Source of the DNA: Onchocerca lupi
Taxonomy: Eukaryota; Nematoda; Chromadorea; Rhabditida; Onchocercidae
Reading direction: 5' to 3'
DNA: 64,000 nucleotides
Assembly: GCA_028564675.1 (NCBI GenBank)
Contig: JAOVVO010000448.1
Location: 1 to 64,000, forward strand
In this document: positions 1 through 13,075 of the stretch, piece by piece
Layout: each line of letters starts with the position of its first letter
How positions within the stretch are numbered: position 1 is the first letter of the stretch
The notes under the pieces: model-generated
The model's database searches: none
What the model was told of the DNA's origin: nothing
What the model saw: only the letters and a program-made list of their open reading frames with translations
Position numbers and translations under genes: made by a program

Positions 1-2744
1 TATATATATAATGAAATTTAATACCATTGAATCAATTTCAAATGGAAGGGACTAATGCAAAATTTTACTGTAATCGGCAAGTTAAATCTCAAATTTCTAA
101 TCGAAATTCCGGAATTTAACAGGAAATAGGAATGGTAAAGTATTCAATTTCAATTTTTACACATACATCTGCCAATTCAGAAGTGCTTTTTCATTATCAA
201 TTTATTCACTAAAAAGTAAATATGCTTACGTGATCTAAAATAAAATAATAGTGTAATACATACAGTGCTTTAACAAAAAGATATTATTACAGTTTAGAAA
301 GACGAAAAAGACAAACAAACTATTCACTTTACTATTTCCAAAAACATGCGATTTCAATTTATACAATAAACAGTTAATAATATAAAGGATGAAAAAGAAA
401 TGAAAACGAAGAAAAAATTATTTCAAAAATGATGGAAAGGAAGAGTTCCAAATGTTTTGAAATCTTTTTATTCTTGAATAGCAAAAAAAATTTCATAAAT
501 AACTCGCCCATATTTAATAAGAATTTCTTCATATTTCTTAACTGTTCTAAAATATATATTTTTTCTCAATTACTCTAAAAAAAATATATAAAATAAATAC
601 TTGGCTTTTTTTAAAGAAAAAATTTTAAAAACTTGGTAAGTGCTTAATCATTCATTGAGTATATCAATAATTTAAGACCCATGATTTCAAGCCAATTTAA
701 AATTAAGCACTATGCTGAGCAGAATCCCGAGATATTCTGAATCGAACAACTGTTACTAATAACTTCGAGATTATTTTAGTATTGTTAGCATATAGTGTAA
801 TCTCGGGACTGTTCTGATGTCTTAGAAAAGAATAAATTTTACCACTATTTCCTCTTAAATATGATCAAATGTTTGATGGTGAAGAGAAGAAGCTCTTATT
901 CTAAAATTGGATAATTTACAGGAACCAAAAGACGTAAGGATAAAATTACGTTTTCAGAATTTTCTCTGATTTTTTAATTTGACCAAATACCGAAGTAGGA
1001 TATCGTAAATGACTTTAATTTCAGGTCATTTAAATTAAATATATGCAACAAAGAAATAGATAACAGAAAACAAAATTTGTTCTAGATAACCAAAAACTGT
1101 TCAAGTAATCTACTACTCAATTAATTAATTCATAGAATGAACTGATAAAACAAATTAATGCAGATACTTTAGGTTATTCAAATGATTCAATATAAATGAT
1201 CTAGGTAAATTCAGCAACAAACTACTTTTGAATCTGGTTAATGGAGAACCAAAATACGTTATTTCTTGATTGAACATCATAAATAAAAGCCATAAAAGGT
1301 AGTTCACACTTGGCAATCACTTCAGGTAAATATCTCACTTCCGGGATAGAAGAATGAATGATTTGCAGAAAGTATAAAGACAAACTGTCGAGCAATAAAA
1401 AGTATGACTTTATTTGCTTTGCTTTATGAATTTTTGTTGTACTTATAAAGAAGTAATTCGGCCATTTAGGAGAATGGACATATTTGATAATTTATTCTAT
1501 GATTTGTCGCCTGTTTATTGAAGAATTTACGATCGATCGACGGGTAACTTATTTCATGCATTCAGCCATTCCTCAGTCTTTTCAAACAGTTTTAGCAATT
1601 AAAATCAGGATTTACTTGAAGACGATATTATCAAGTGCCGAAATTATTTGAGACGTTAAAATAAAATAGAATCAGTTGTAAATTATACATCTATTATACC
1701 TACTTAATCAACCAATTGAGAAATGAAATAAATATGCATTTGATTATTTTGATCGGAATTTTAAAAAAATCTATCAATTAAATGATTGGAATTTCGAGAA
1801 AAAAAAAAAAGAAAAAGAAAAAGGAAAAAACGTCTCTACCAATTAAAGAAGCATCAATTATTACTCAATTATCGAAACTAAATAGTTGAAATAAACTTTA
1901 AAAAACTGTGCCAATTTTGTCTTCAAATTCGAAAGAATTAAAAAGAGCAGGAAACATATTTTGCAAGAAAAGGATGCAGTAAAAAGGATGTTTAAAGTTA
2001 AAATTCAGTTCTGCGAACTGACAAACATTTATCATTTTAAATGTAAAATAATGAATTAGATCCTGTTCATTAAAATTTAAACTGAAAAGCTAGCACTAAA
2101 ACAAATAACGAACAAACGGATCATTATAACAACATCAAAGCAAACTTCTATTCACAATAATGGCAATGATAAATGGATTTATTTACAGGAAAGATGAAAT
2201 ATTAAACAAAATTAAGTCTAATAAACACAGCTGAACAAACAAGAAAATAGGAGGAATTAAAATAATAAGCAATTGATAACTAACTGATAACATTAAAAGT
2301 CACGAATTACGAAAGCAATAAATTAATTCGTTTTACTTCTATGGACCAGCATAATTTGATTAAAAGGTGAGATTTTTTCAATTTTTCATATTATATCACA
2401 TTCAATCACGATTGTTACGAGCGTAACTTGGTACCATAAAATTCAATTTCTATATTTAATAAAGCAAAATCTTGTAATTAATTAATTAAAAATCATGCAA
2501 GGAATAAATTAGTACTCCTTTTCTTTCTTTTCTCAACTGAATCTTATGCACTGCAACCTGTTTTGACAAGGTCATTTAACTCATTTAATTTTATCAAAAA
2601 CAAGGATGACAAATCTTTGCCTTTTAGATAAGAATTTTGTAAAACAATTTTCCTTAACTGAGAAGAACAAGTTCCCCATACAGCTTGAACAAATTTAAAA
2701 AATGAAAAAAGAAAATTTAAAAATGAAATGAAAAATTAACTAAC
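1..2744. other. AT-rich region without recognisable gene
   Basis: No frame on either strand gives a run of codons flanked by credible splice sites. The stretch is AT-rich with short A/T homopolymers, typical of intergenic or intronic DNA of this genome. The only ordered structure seen is a short inverted repeat near 720-816, listed separately. If the candidate exon at 2745-2888 is real, this would be its downstream intron. Confidence 0.5.
720..816. repeat. Short imperfect inverted repeat
   Basis: Arms 720-733 (CAGAATCCCGAGAT) and 800-816 (ATCTCGGGACTGTTCTG) pair over about 14 bases with one small bulge, around a loop of about 66 bases. The inner part does not pair well, so this does not look like a microRNA precursor. 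Function unknown. Confidence 0.45.
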
Positions 2745-2888
2745 CGTTTGATGATCGATGGCATTCAAAATATCATTGTATAATGTACTACATGCTTCAC
2801 AGAATAATTCTTGTAATAAAATATTATTATCAATATTGATGATATTAGTTGTTGTTGTTACGGTAGCAGTAGTATCGATTACAATATC
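2745..2888 (-). CDS. Candidate internal coding exon, unknown protein
   Basis: On the minus strand the 144 bases are open for exactly 48 codons. They are preceded by an AAATTTACAG acceptor and followed by a GTTAGT donor, so the exon is phase 0 at both ends. The product starts with a Thr/Ile/Asn-rich stretch (about residues 1-22, with four consecutive ACN/ACT threonine codons) and ends with a more protein-like segment containing LLQELFCEACSTLY and NAIDHQT. I do not recognise the family. No neighbouring exon was confidently linked to it: the next minus-strand candidate upstream is at 10308-10460. It could be an exon of a long-intron gene running off the left edge, or a chance open frame. Confidence is moderate because both splice signals and the frame agree. 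Confidence 0.4.
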
Positions 2889-5800
2889 CTGTAAATTTGT
2901 TCCAGATGACTAACATTTTCCTGGCAATGAAATTCACATCTTATTGTTTCATATTTTATAAATAACAGCAACATCTCTAATATATTTTACCACTTTAAAC
3001 GAGAAACACAGTATGAATGACATTTCTTAAGGCCTATTCGATTAAATTATAACTGATTGAATTTGTTTATGAATAAGTAATCCATTACAACAAAACTATT
3101 ATTATTTAATTTGAGAATAAATGTTAAATTCTCTATCATTTATTCGTTTTCTTCTTACCTTTTCTATTTGAATAAAATTGTAAATTCCTTTTATTCAGTT
3201 AATAAAATTTTAGTCAGCTATGAAAGGGATAAAAAAGAGAAAAGGGAAAGAAAAGGAATCGAAATTTAAAAAGGTATTCAATACAGACATAAGATAATGA
3301 CTGAAAAATCCGGCTACTTTTTTCGTTAAATCATTGAAAGAAACAGATATTGCTAGATTTTTGGGTTCAAAAAAGTATTAAAAAGATTGAAATGATTTTG
3401 AATATTCGATAAACGAAAAAAGTTACGAATATTTTTTACCACAAAATAAAGTTATAAAAATACTTGAGTGAATTAATTTTATTTAGTTCGATTTATGTCA
3501 TCGTTCTTTATTTGGTCAGTACTTCAACTTTTAAAATTTAGCAAAATTTTCTACCAACACTATTCTCTGTTCCTATAAAATTGGTCACAAAAAACGATTC
3601 TATTAAAAAAAAAAAAAAAAAAAGAAAATTCTTTTAAAAATATTTGAAGCAAAAGAATTTGCTGAATTATCTCAGCAAACATTGAAATTCTTTTCATCTG
3701 ATGATAAAAACAAACGTTAGTAATTGATAATATAAATTAGAATCAAAATACTACATTTATTGGATACATTATAGTAAGACCAACCATAAAAGATACTTGA
3801 ATAAAAAAAAGATCAGACTGATGAATCAAACTTTTAAAAAACAATGGAGACATCTACTGAGCATTCAAATCTGTTTGATTACATTTTGAAAATGAGTAAA
3901 TTGAAATCGAATGGAAATTGAGAACAGCTGGATAGATCAATTTTATCACTGAGATAAATAGAAAGAATTTGCAATAAAATGAGAAAATATTACTTTTTAG
4001 ATTATAGTTGACAAATGATTTCTAAATTACCTCATTAACTGGTATAAGCCTATGTGAAAAAGGTCAGTGAAATAATCTATAAATGAAGTTATAAGGGTCA
4101 AATTCGAATTCCTATATCAAAATCATTCGTAATAAAAATTAGTCCGAAAATTTAGCTAGTTCTTATTCCAATCACAGGCATTTTGTTGACAATAATATGA
4201 ATATTTCATATTCATTCTCGGTTTTCAGTAATATTTACTAGCTAAATAATTCCCTTGATTCTCGTAATAAAATTTTCTTTAAACTTCTTCGAAATAGTCA
4301 AATATTTAATAATCAAATACCTTTATGCAAATATTACAATTAGTATTCCAAATCTTGTTAGAGGAAAGAAAGTTGCAACAATAATATATTGCACGTTATG
4401 TTGTACGAGAAAGGAAAAAAAACTAGTCAACATGATTTCTCATGATTTAATAGGGATAATTAACTAATATGCGTGAAAGTTTTTCGTGTAGGAAAATTGA
4501 TCACAAAATAAAAATTTCATGCATGTATGGAATAAATTACTACAAAATTAGCATATTATGTATTATATATAGTAAGATATAATCTAAAAAATATTTGATA
4601 AAATTAGGAAAAAATTTTAGTTTCAAATTCATGTGCTATTTGCAAACTTTCTCTAAAATATACTTTTAGCAATTTCTGACTTTCACCTTATTTCTATATT
4701 TTGATTAATGGAAGAAAAGGTTTTTATTTTTTAATTTTTTTTTTTTTTTTTTTTTTAATGATATTCTCGAAAAATTCTGATAATTCTATTATTGTAGCTT
4801 TTAATCCATCAAATGATGAGTGGATGATGAAATTTGCATTGAAAATTAATTAATTACTAATTAGCAAGCATTTTCATACTTTTTCACACTAAAACTTAGA
4901 TCAAAAATTATGTATTTATTAATCTAGTAATCCAGTTGTTAATTTCAAATGTCATTGAAATATAGCTATTGATAGGGATAAAAATGTGGGATGAAACTGG
5001 CTGAAGATCAAAATAAAAAGGAAAGAGAAGAATCATATTGAACATATCTGCCACGAAGAGATGAAACTAGTTTTCTCGATTACTGAAAAAACAAACCTAA
5101 ATTATTCACTACGATTATTGGGCAACAAATTTTTAATTAAATACCATCTCTTTCAAAAAAGAAGAAAATAAACAATAGTTTCAATAGATCTTTCCTTAAA
5201 CTATCCTAGCAGTACTGGATGATCTCGGACAGTTTCAGTAATGATGATATTCATAAGTTTCCACAGCAGGAGTTTTTGCTTAAGAATCTGTTGCAGCACT
5301 TTTGAAATTGTGAGCCACTTGTAAAAATACATTTTCAGAATTGTATAATTAATCTGTCATTTTAAATGTGATAATTTTTTTGTAGTCTATCATTCCATGC
5401 AAAATTATCAATGTGAGTAAGTGCTGTCAGAACTTTTTGAAAAATTAGCTTTATATCAATCCTGAGAATTTCCAAGACACCGAGTATTAGCTATTAATAA
5501 TTTCAACTTTACAAAAATCTCTGAATCGCTTATCAGTGTGTGAACGCGCTATGTGATCCAAAACTGCAATATCGTTTATTACTAATTATAATTTATTGAA
5601 AATTTTACAGAAGAAAATCTATCAGTATCAATGAACAATTCCCGTTGTAGCTAATTCATCGTTAACGGACGATTTGTTATCAATCGTCGACAATTATCGT
5701 CAAAAAATAAAAATAATTTGACGGAATTAATGATAACTTAAAATGACATTGCAGAAACTCAAATTTTATTAGGAAAAAAGATTCACCTCTTCTTTTCAAA

Positions 5801-6329
5801 AACTAAAAAAAAATTCGAAAGTTTTAAAGATATCAGCAAAAAGCAAAAATTCCTTTCTCATCTAATGATAATAAATCACTGTTAACAATGTATCACATTA
5901 TTGCTGAATTGCTCGATTGTACCGCCTTAAAAAATAGAAAGTTTCGAAAGAAAATCTTTTCAAAAATCACTTTTATAAGAGAGAAAAAAAAAAACTTATT
6001 CTTCCTGATGATTTAAACAACTTTATCTTACTATTTCATTGAGTTAATAACAGCTAAGTTTATATCTGTCCAATTATTTTTGTGCCTGTGAAATTTATTG
6101 CATTAGAAATATTATTTACAATATGATCTAACATATATTGTACTTCATGAACCTAAATATGGATATAACATGTACCATATCGATAAATTACGATTTGTCT
6201 TCGGTAATGAGCATCAAATTGGTATGGTACAAAACTATTGTGCCTTTAATCTTTAACATCTCAAAAGAATACTGCTGTTCAACAATAAGTCAACTACGTA
6301 TACAATACATCGCTGATAAGTGAATTAAT
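2889..6329. other. AT-rich region, no gene supported
   Basis: Open frames here (for example 4255-4467 and 6138-6323 on the plus strand) are short, rich in Ile/Lys/Asn/Phe and not flanked by convincing splice sites. Poly-A and poly-T runs occur at about 3606-3622 and 4737-4757. A short minus-strand open stretch at about 5217-5315 reads like protein but lacks clear exon borders. I treat the stretch as noncoding. Confidence 0.45.
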
Positions 6330-6560
6330 CGTATAAGGTATGTCCAGATAAAATGAATTAACTGAATACGATACCCACAGAATATACGGTATACTACTGA
6401 TGAGCGGGCTAACCGACACGGTACACATGAACAGATCAATCATTTGCGATATACTATGAATAAATAGGTAACCATATACGGTACGCTACAAACAAGTAGG
6501 TCAGCCATATACGGTACACTGTGGATAAATGGGTCAACAGTATACGTGCGGTACGGAGAC
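6330..6560. repeat. Diverged minisatellite, ~37 bp unit (ATACGGTAC core)
   Basis: About six imperfect tandem copies of a unit that includes ATATACGGTACACT, then GGATAAATGGGTCA. The best copies are at about 6460-6545; the 5' copies are more diverged. The stretch has higher GC than its surroundings. No coding frame runs through it. Unit length and copy number are estimates by eye. Confidence 0.7.
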
Positions 6561-9500
6561 GGATAAGAGCAGGCTTATAATTTTTCTATTTTCCGGGAAG
6601 AACTGAATAAAAGTAAACTTCTTAATGACCAGTATCATAATGTTCCTTTGCACAAATGCAATTTAAAAAGACGAAGGTGAAGTTTTAGCAAAGAAAACGT
6701 TCTACGTGTAAATTTAGAACCTTAAATTTGTATTGACAATGAATATCATATATTTTAGTCTATCTATACTACAACTAAAGCTAGATTTGATTTACTCATT
6801 TCCATATTCGACAAATATTATTAAGCATAAAACAAGAAAAAGAATGATGCTTTTAGATTTGTTCATAACAAGTCGATGTGCCTGAGTGAACTTTGCATAA
6901 CAAAATTGTAATTTGAAATATTAAAATATGCTTTCGTCACCAAAAAATACCAGCTTTCAAAACCTTCAAAAATGTTAAGATTAAATATGAATTGTGTACA
7001 TTTGGTAATTAGACAAATTCAATAAGGAAAGATTACAATACATATATTATTATTGCGTATTTATAACTTGCATTTGCCAATAATTAATTATTAATAATTG
7101 AAAGATCCCTTAAGCAAACACCTGACACTCGCTGGAACTATTTATTATCACTAGTAATAGTAGTAATAATAGCAACAGTATTAGATATTATCACGTTATC
7201 AATATAATCACCAATACTACTATATTGTAATTACTATTATATTATATCACCATCATTTTCACATTACTATGACTCTTATGGTTTTTTTCTATTTTCTTTT
7301 TGGTATTTTTTTTCAATTTTTTTCCACGCGAGGGTATCTGATTTTGATTATGTGGAGTTTTCTAGTAAAACACATGGTCTGAAACATCACTTGAATTTTG
7401 AAAATGAAATTTTGCTGAAGCGCTATTTTGAAAACAGATATTAGTCGATCTACCTCATTAGGACAAATTTTATGGCCTTCTATTTTCCTGACTAATTACT
7501 GTGAATAAATATGTCATTTTTTATAGCCTAGCAGATGCTTTTTGGATAAGCAGTAGGATTTTAAAAATCCTTTCCCGCTAATTTAGAAACCTGAAATTGA
7601 TAGGGAAATGATTTTTCTAATAAGAAGAAATACATTTATTGATATTTCACGATATCCGACAATCAATCTACAGATGTTCGGAATGGAAAATTTTTACACG
7701 TCGCTTCCAAGCCCAGGCTAGAATTTATCTAGCTAGAAACTATGAATTGCAAAGGCATACGCTCTTATTACTAAAGCTTTTGTGATTACAATTGGCATCT
7801 AGTAAGGGCTATCAATATTCATTAGCTATGTGGAGAGAGCCAATCTTGTCTAATTAAATAGATCATCTTAACCATATCATCTCCTTTCTCTCTGAGACAC
7901 TGAATTTAATATAATTATTAGGAAATCAATCTTTGTATGCAACATCTCAACATTCACATTATAATATAATTGTAAAAATTATTTGACCATATAATTTGGA
8001 CTTGAAATTCAGCCTTCTAGGCTTAGAACAATTTAGATCCTATGCAAGCCTCAGGGATTGCTTTAGAAATACCAATTTAATTTAAGGATTTATTTTGGGT
8101 TTTTGAAATATCAATTTAATTCAAACTGATGCTTCGCTGACATGAATTTATTCCATGTTTAACGGATAAGCTTGCTTAGTGAAGTTCCCGACAATTTAGT
8201 GTCTTCGAACTGCTGTCACCTTTCCATAACGACTGAAATTCTTTCTGATTTTCCATTACTTTCGTTCCAACGATTTCAATCGATTTTCAAAAATTGTCGA
8301 AAGTTATAAAATATTTTTATATAGAAAATATGAAGACAATTTCAGGAAGAAAAGTAAGCGTATTTTCGAAAAAAAAAAAAAAAAGTGTCTTTTCCAAAAA
8401 TTACGCACTTCATCAAATTTTGTTAAAGAAAGAAAAAAAGAAAGGAACTTAACCAATTTACTATACAAATTTTTATACAAGAATTTTTAGAAAATTATTT
8501 CAAAAATTTGAGTTTTTTTTTCAGTCAGTTAAGAAATTTAGTTAGCAGAAAAAAAAGAAAATTTTCAAAAGTTCAGTTTCCTTCATTTGACTTTCATTCT
8601 GGGGAAGGGAAGAAACTGTTTGAAACGAAAAAAAAAAAAAAAGAAATACATCGATATGCTATTGCTGATAAGAACCAACAATCAGTCAGTTATGTGGATC
8701 TTTCAAGGTCAAATGAAAGTTTCCAGAAAAAAGGAAACGAAAAAACAGAAATCTCATCCAATTTGATTCTTCGTAAAAAAGAAAGGGCATTTTGCATTTT
8801 TTGAGATTACAAGTTGAAATCATAACAAAATAAATATGTATAATTGATCATTGCATTTTTAAAACATCTGCAGTAATTTAATATTTGCGAATATTTCGTC
8901 ATTAATTACATGTATGTAACGGAAATACTCATTAATTATATACAAAGAATAACTGTTATTAATTACATGGATTATTTATTGCCAATAATGATGATTTTAT
9001 TATTTTAGCTAAAGAAAAATGAATATGATACCGTATAAATGAATATTTAAAAGATTTCATGTTGTTATATTCTTATCATTTCGTGATCTGTTAAAGAAAA
9101 ATTTCAAACTAGTATTTGGCGTAAATTACTCAAGATTTACACATTATATACAGTTTACCCATTCAATTATTTTACAGATATTACTTCATTAGATTTTCCC
9201 TGTGATTTCTTATCAGTATAAGTATCCATGAATACGTGGTTCTTTCTCCTTTAGAATTCTGAATTTCAATCTATAAAACTTGTTATAATCCCTAATTATC
9301 TCATCTTATCCATTTACAAAAAGAAAAACACTACGCAAAAATGAGTAATTATTATGTGATATGATATTTTCCTTTACAGTTATAATAATGATAAAATATG
9401 AATCATGAAAGTATAATAATTATTCAGAAAGAAGTGAAATTTATATTTATGATGATGAGATTTAAGGAAAAACTTAAATCATGAAACTACGTCAATTAAA

Positions 9501-10307
9501 TCAAACGCATTTCTCCTTGTATGAACTTCAAAATGACCAATCCTTATTAAATTTCGATTTCAAATATATAATGGGCGATAAAAATAACTGAGATGCATTT
9601 CTTGCAGCGTTGTTATCATTATCATCATTAGTGCTCCTAACATTACTAAAAGTTACTGCTCAATTATTATAATTATCACGAATGCATTGCTATACTATTG
9701 CATTTAAAAGTAAAATGAAATTTTAGAGTTTTAGGGTGGTACAGCATATCTCGAAAGCTATAATTGTGACAACGAGAATTCTAATGATCGATCATTTGGG
9801 TCACGTAATATCGGTACAAAATTCTAAAAATCAGCCAATGCTAATCGCTTAGACGATCGTGTAGCACGATGGTAGATCTTGCGAATTACTGGTAAAACCT
9901 ATTATATAAAAATGCCAATTATTTCATTAAATTCTATTTTTAAATTGATCTAATCGATATTATGTCATCTGCCAATATGAATGATGGTATATTATTGTAC
10001 GATTCAAATTGGAAATAATCTTCAAAACAGAAATTTAAATGAGAAAATTCGACTTACCGTATCGGTGTTACTTTCCAGATTTGTTGGGTATGATAATAGA
10101 ATATCACGATATTCACAAACATCCATTCTTTTCGATTCCTTTGTTAATTATTCGTTACTTCGTATAAATTAATTCCGAAGCACGATAATGCTCAAGATGG
10201 AGGCTTTTCAAGTCGTCTCTCTAAATGTGCGATAGAGACTAGCAAAAAGCACAGCTACCGGATGTTTAAACAAATAGGAAGTTTTATCCGGCTTTTCTTG
10301 ATTTTAG
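6561..10307. other. AT-rich region, no gene supported
   Basis: Contains A/T homopolymers, short ATT/ATC trinucleotide-rich patches near 7150-7260, and a plus-strand open frame at 8508-8804 that follows a TTTTTTTTCAG tract but is Lys/Ser-rich and resembles nothing known. A perfect 6-base hairpin, ATCGTG-TAG-CACGAT, lies near 9856-9870. No gene was supported. Confidence 0.4.
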
Positions 10308-10460
10308 TCAGAAAATTTCCTGGAATCTCTCCGGATGAAACCATCCTCTTTGTATGATAATGTCATCTGAACGTGATAGACAATGCAGAAGATTTAAATC
10401 CGATAAATCAAATACTTCTGGAATATCATCACCGTTCTTTAGTGTAAATAACACGCCCGT
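10308..10460 (-). CDS. Candidate 3'-terminal or internal exon, unknown protein
   Basis: Reading the minus strand from 10460 gives 50 codons and then a TGA at 10308-10310. A CACCTTAG acceptor directly precedes the frame. The peptide has balanced composition: it contains LFTLKNGDDIPEVFDLSDL, then LLHCLSRSDDI and RGWFHPERFQ. That is unlike the Lys/Asn/Ile-rich random frames around it, and local GC is raised. There is no in-frame ATG, so it would need upstream exons. A GTATTT donor inside the frame (after about residue 15) is an alternative end. A rival reading from the TTTTAATTGCAG acceptor just upstream uses a different frame and stops soon. I do not recognise the family. Confidence 0.35.
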   Translation of the reverse strand, partial: TGVLFTLKNGDDIPEVFDLSDLNLLHCLSRSDDIIIQRGWFHPERFQEIF

Positions 10461-11089
10461 CTAAGGTGCTCCAACAGATTTCTGCAATTAAAATATAAGA
10501 TTAATTGAATTATTTATGGGTAGATATGTTCACGGTAGCAACAATAGTATTAGTATAAAAATTATCAATAAACTTTGAAATCGAAATCCTTCAGTTCCCT
10601 ATTCAAATACAAATATTTACAATGTTCTTATTTGATATCAGTTTAAAGTTCTATAAAATTTCTTTATGCTAATGCCCATGATCAGATTTAATCTGGAAAA
10701 TTTTCCTTTCGAAATCACCATAACAACAAGTTTTCTGAAACTTAACGAAATCATTTTAACTACGCAAAAATCTGACCATGAAGCGTATTAATTCAATGAA
10801 AATTTTAGAAAAAACTAATCTAAGGTAAATTTAATAGAAGAAAAGCAAGAATAAAGGTCAACATAGGGTCACATAATCTAATGGTGACCAAATGTTAGTG
10901 GTAAAATGAAAATACCTCCTTTCCGCAAGATTGATTACCTATCAATTCGGATAGATTGTACTACCATCTACAGTAGAATCTGTGTAATACACTAGCAAAT
11001 ATAGACCCATCATTATTTATCATCCTTTGTTCGATGTTCCCTTCTTTGTTACTATTTTTGATAGCAAACAAAGCATACGGGGAATATCT
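10461..11089. other. AT-rich region without recognisable gene
   Basis: Nothing recognisable. A good TTTTAATTGCAG acceptor (minus strand) lies near 10480-10495, close to the candidate exon. The rest is AT-rich filler leading into the minisatellite. Confidence 0.4.
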
Positions 11090-11700
11090 ATTATCGGCAT
11101 CAATGGTGTGAAAATTTCATTTTAAATAGTACCAATGGTACTATGATTTCTCAATAAATGGTACCAGTGGTGCGGGAAATGGTACTAAGGATGTAAAATC
11201 CCACTATAAATGATATCAATTTTACCATAAATGTGCTCATGATTTAAAGGTTTTATTGCAAATAGTGCCAGTAGTATGAGGTTTCTTCATAATTTTTTTC
11301 ATTATTTATGGTAAGATTTCACTATAAATAGTACCACGGTGTAGAATTTCACCATAAACAGCACCAAAGGTGTAAGATTTCACTATAAATAGTATGTATC
11401 AAATGATACAAATTATGTGACAATTTCGCCATAAATGATACCAATGATATGACGAATTCAATGTAAATGGTACCAGTGATGTGAGATTTCATTATTAATG
11501 GTACCGATGATGTGATGATTTCACAATAAGCGGTACTAGTAGTGTGAAAATTTCATTTTTTAGTGCCAGTGACATAGTTTCACTTTAAACGGTACCAATG
11601 ATGCAATTTTACTACAGGTGGTACCAATGATACATTTTCACTTTAAATGGTACCACTGATAATGTAAGATTTCAATAGAAAGTGATGCAACTGTGTAAAT
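11090..11700. repeat. Large diverged minisatellite with GGTACC core, ~33-36 bp unit
   Basis: Roughly seventeen imperfect copies of a unit approximating TTTCACTATAAATGGTACC followed by AATGATGTGAGA. Each copy is centred on the palindrome GGTACC or a one-base variant. Copies differ by substitutions and small indels, and some spacers are lost. No open frame is conserved across units. The array sits in the gene-poor left part and may be useful as a polymorphic marker. Confidence 0.85.
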
Positions 11701-12164
11701 GATTATTGATGATATCACCCAAAAAATAGTGCAAAATGATTCATGGAAGAATGGCAATCACAAAAACGCCACTCTTTTAAGGCTTTTAAATGGAAAAAAA
11801 ATTTTATGGTACAGTGGAATTTTCATTTCATATCAAGAAATAAACATACATTTATGGTGTTAATATGAAAAAATATATATGATTTGTTCAGTTTTGGTAG
11901 AAAATGTTATCAAATTATTCCATTTTTGATATCAAATAATCTTCCTTAACCGTCTGATTCATCGCGGAATGTCTTTTCGAGTTTGCATGAATAATTTGAC
12001 AAAGCGTTAACATTCCCTGTCATTTAAAACATCATTCTATGGCAATTGTACTCTTTATCAACACTGATTAAAAAGAAGCAAATAACATTAGGAAATATTG
12101 AAATTTTCTTTTGTATAATCAATAACTAACATGGTATTCCTAACAAAAACAATATCTAAAGCAG

Positions 12165-12300
12165 CTAGCTCTAGCATGGCCCATCAGCCTAATAAGCTTA
12201 GGACGATGATCATAACCTGATACAAGGAGCAATATAGTTAATACTACAGGCCGCTTTATCCATGGCCCATAAGCCTAATAGGAAAAAGGATGATCACATT
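12165..12300. repeat. Pair of ~80 bp direct repeats
   Basis: Two copies share GCATGGCCCATCAGCCTAAT (second copy CATGGCCCATAAGCCTAAT), followed by AGG and a GATGATCA segment. They begin at about 12174 and 12261. The local GC is higher than in flanking DNA. No coding frame links them. Confidence 0.6.
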
Positions 12301-13075
12301 CAGAACCTATTTCCAATATGCAACAAAATGAATGCTATGAAAATCGTATTATCACTATCAATATTATTACTACTATCATTATTAAATAAATATCTAATTA
12401 ATGAAATATTCATGAAATCTGATTAAATGCAACATCACGCCCACGTTTTACAATCAAATTCTGAAATTTGCCACCGAATTCATTTCAAGTGAAAAATTTT
12501 TTATTAAATTAAAAAAAAAAAGTTCTGATAATAAAGTTGATGATATCCTGAATTTAACGATACCGAGGACGTATCAAAGTAATATAATTAGTAAAAAATG
12601 ATGGGAAAAGGAAATAAATAATAGTAACAATAATCATTATATCAATTATGAGCATCAATTTGAATAAGTTTTCATCTAAAGAGCCGTGTTTAATGGCCTG
12701 TTATCAAATGATTATTTGAAATGTTTTAGTAACAGTTACATCTGTTATACAGGAAATAATAAAATCTCGGCACATTTAAAAAATGAAATGAATTCATTCC
12801 AAGTGAAAAATTTTTTATTGAAATTAAAAATACACATCATTATTATATTGAAAGAATTGGTGCGAATCGATGAGATGAAATGAAAAGTTGGCCAGCTTGA
12901 CTCTCTTTTTTTTTAATCTGAATAAAATATTAAAGAAAGGAAAAGAAGTTTTTTTAAGAATGACCTTGATGTTAAAGATATTTTATTTTATTTTTTAAAT
13001 AGATTTCTTACGATATCTTTTCCCTTTTTTATCGAAATGTCCCTCTAATTCTAATCTTCTTGATGGAATTATGTT
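12301..13075. other. AT-rich region without recognisable gene
   Basis: AT-rich. A second, imperfect echo of one segment (GAATTCATTTCAAGTGAAAAATTT at about 12476, GAATTCATTCCAAGTGAAAAATTT at about 12790) suggests another old duplication. No gene is supported. Confidence 0.4.

Noticed and set aside
720..816. Possible microRNA precursor
   Set aside because: Only the outer 14 bases pair; the inner loop is large and unpaired, and no known seed was recognised.
8508..8804. 98-codon plus-strand frame after a T-rich acceptor-like tract
   Set aside because: Contains poly-Lys from an A run and no conserved motif; the acceptor-like site alone is not enough.
11090..11700. Possible CRISPR-like or centromeric satellite nature of the GGTACC array
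   Set aside because: Units are directly adjacent and diverged, without unique spacers, and the array is only about 600 bases; a local minisatellite is the simpler reading.
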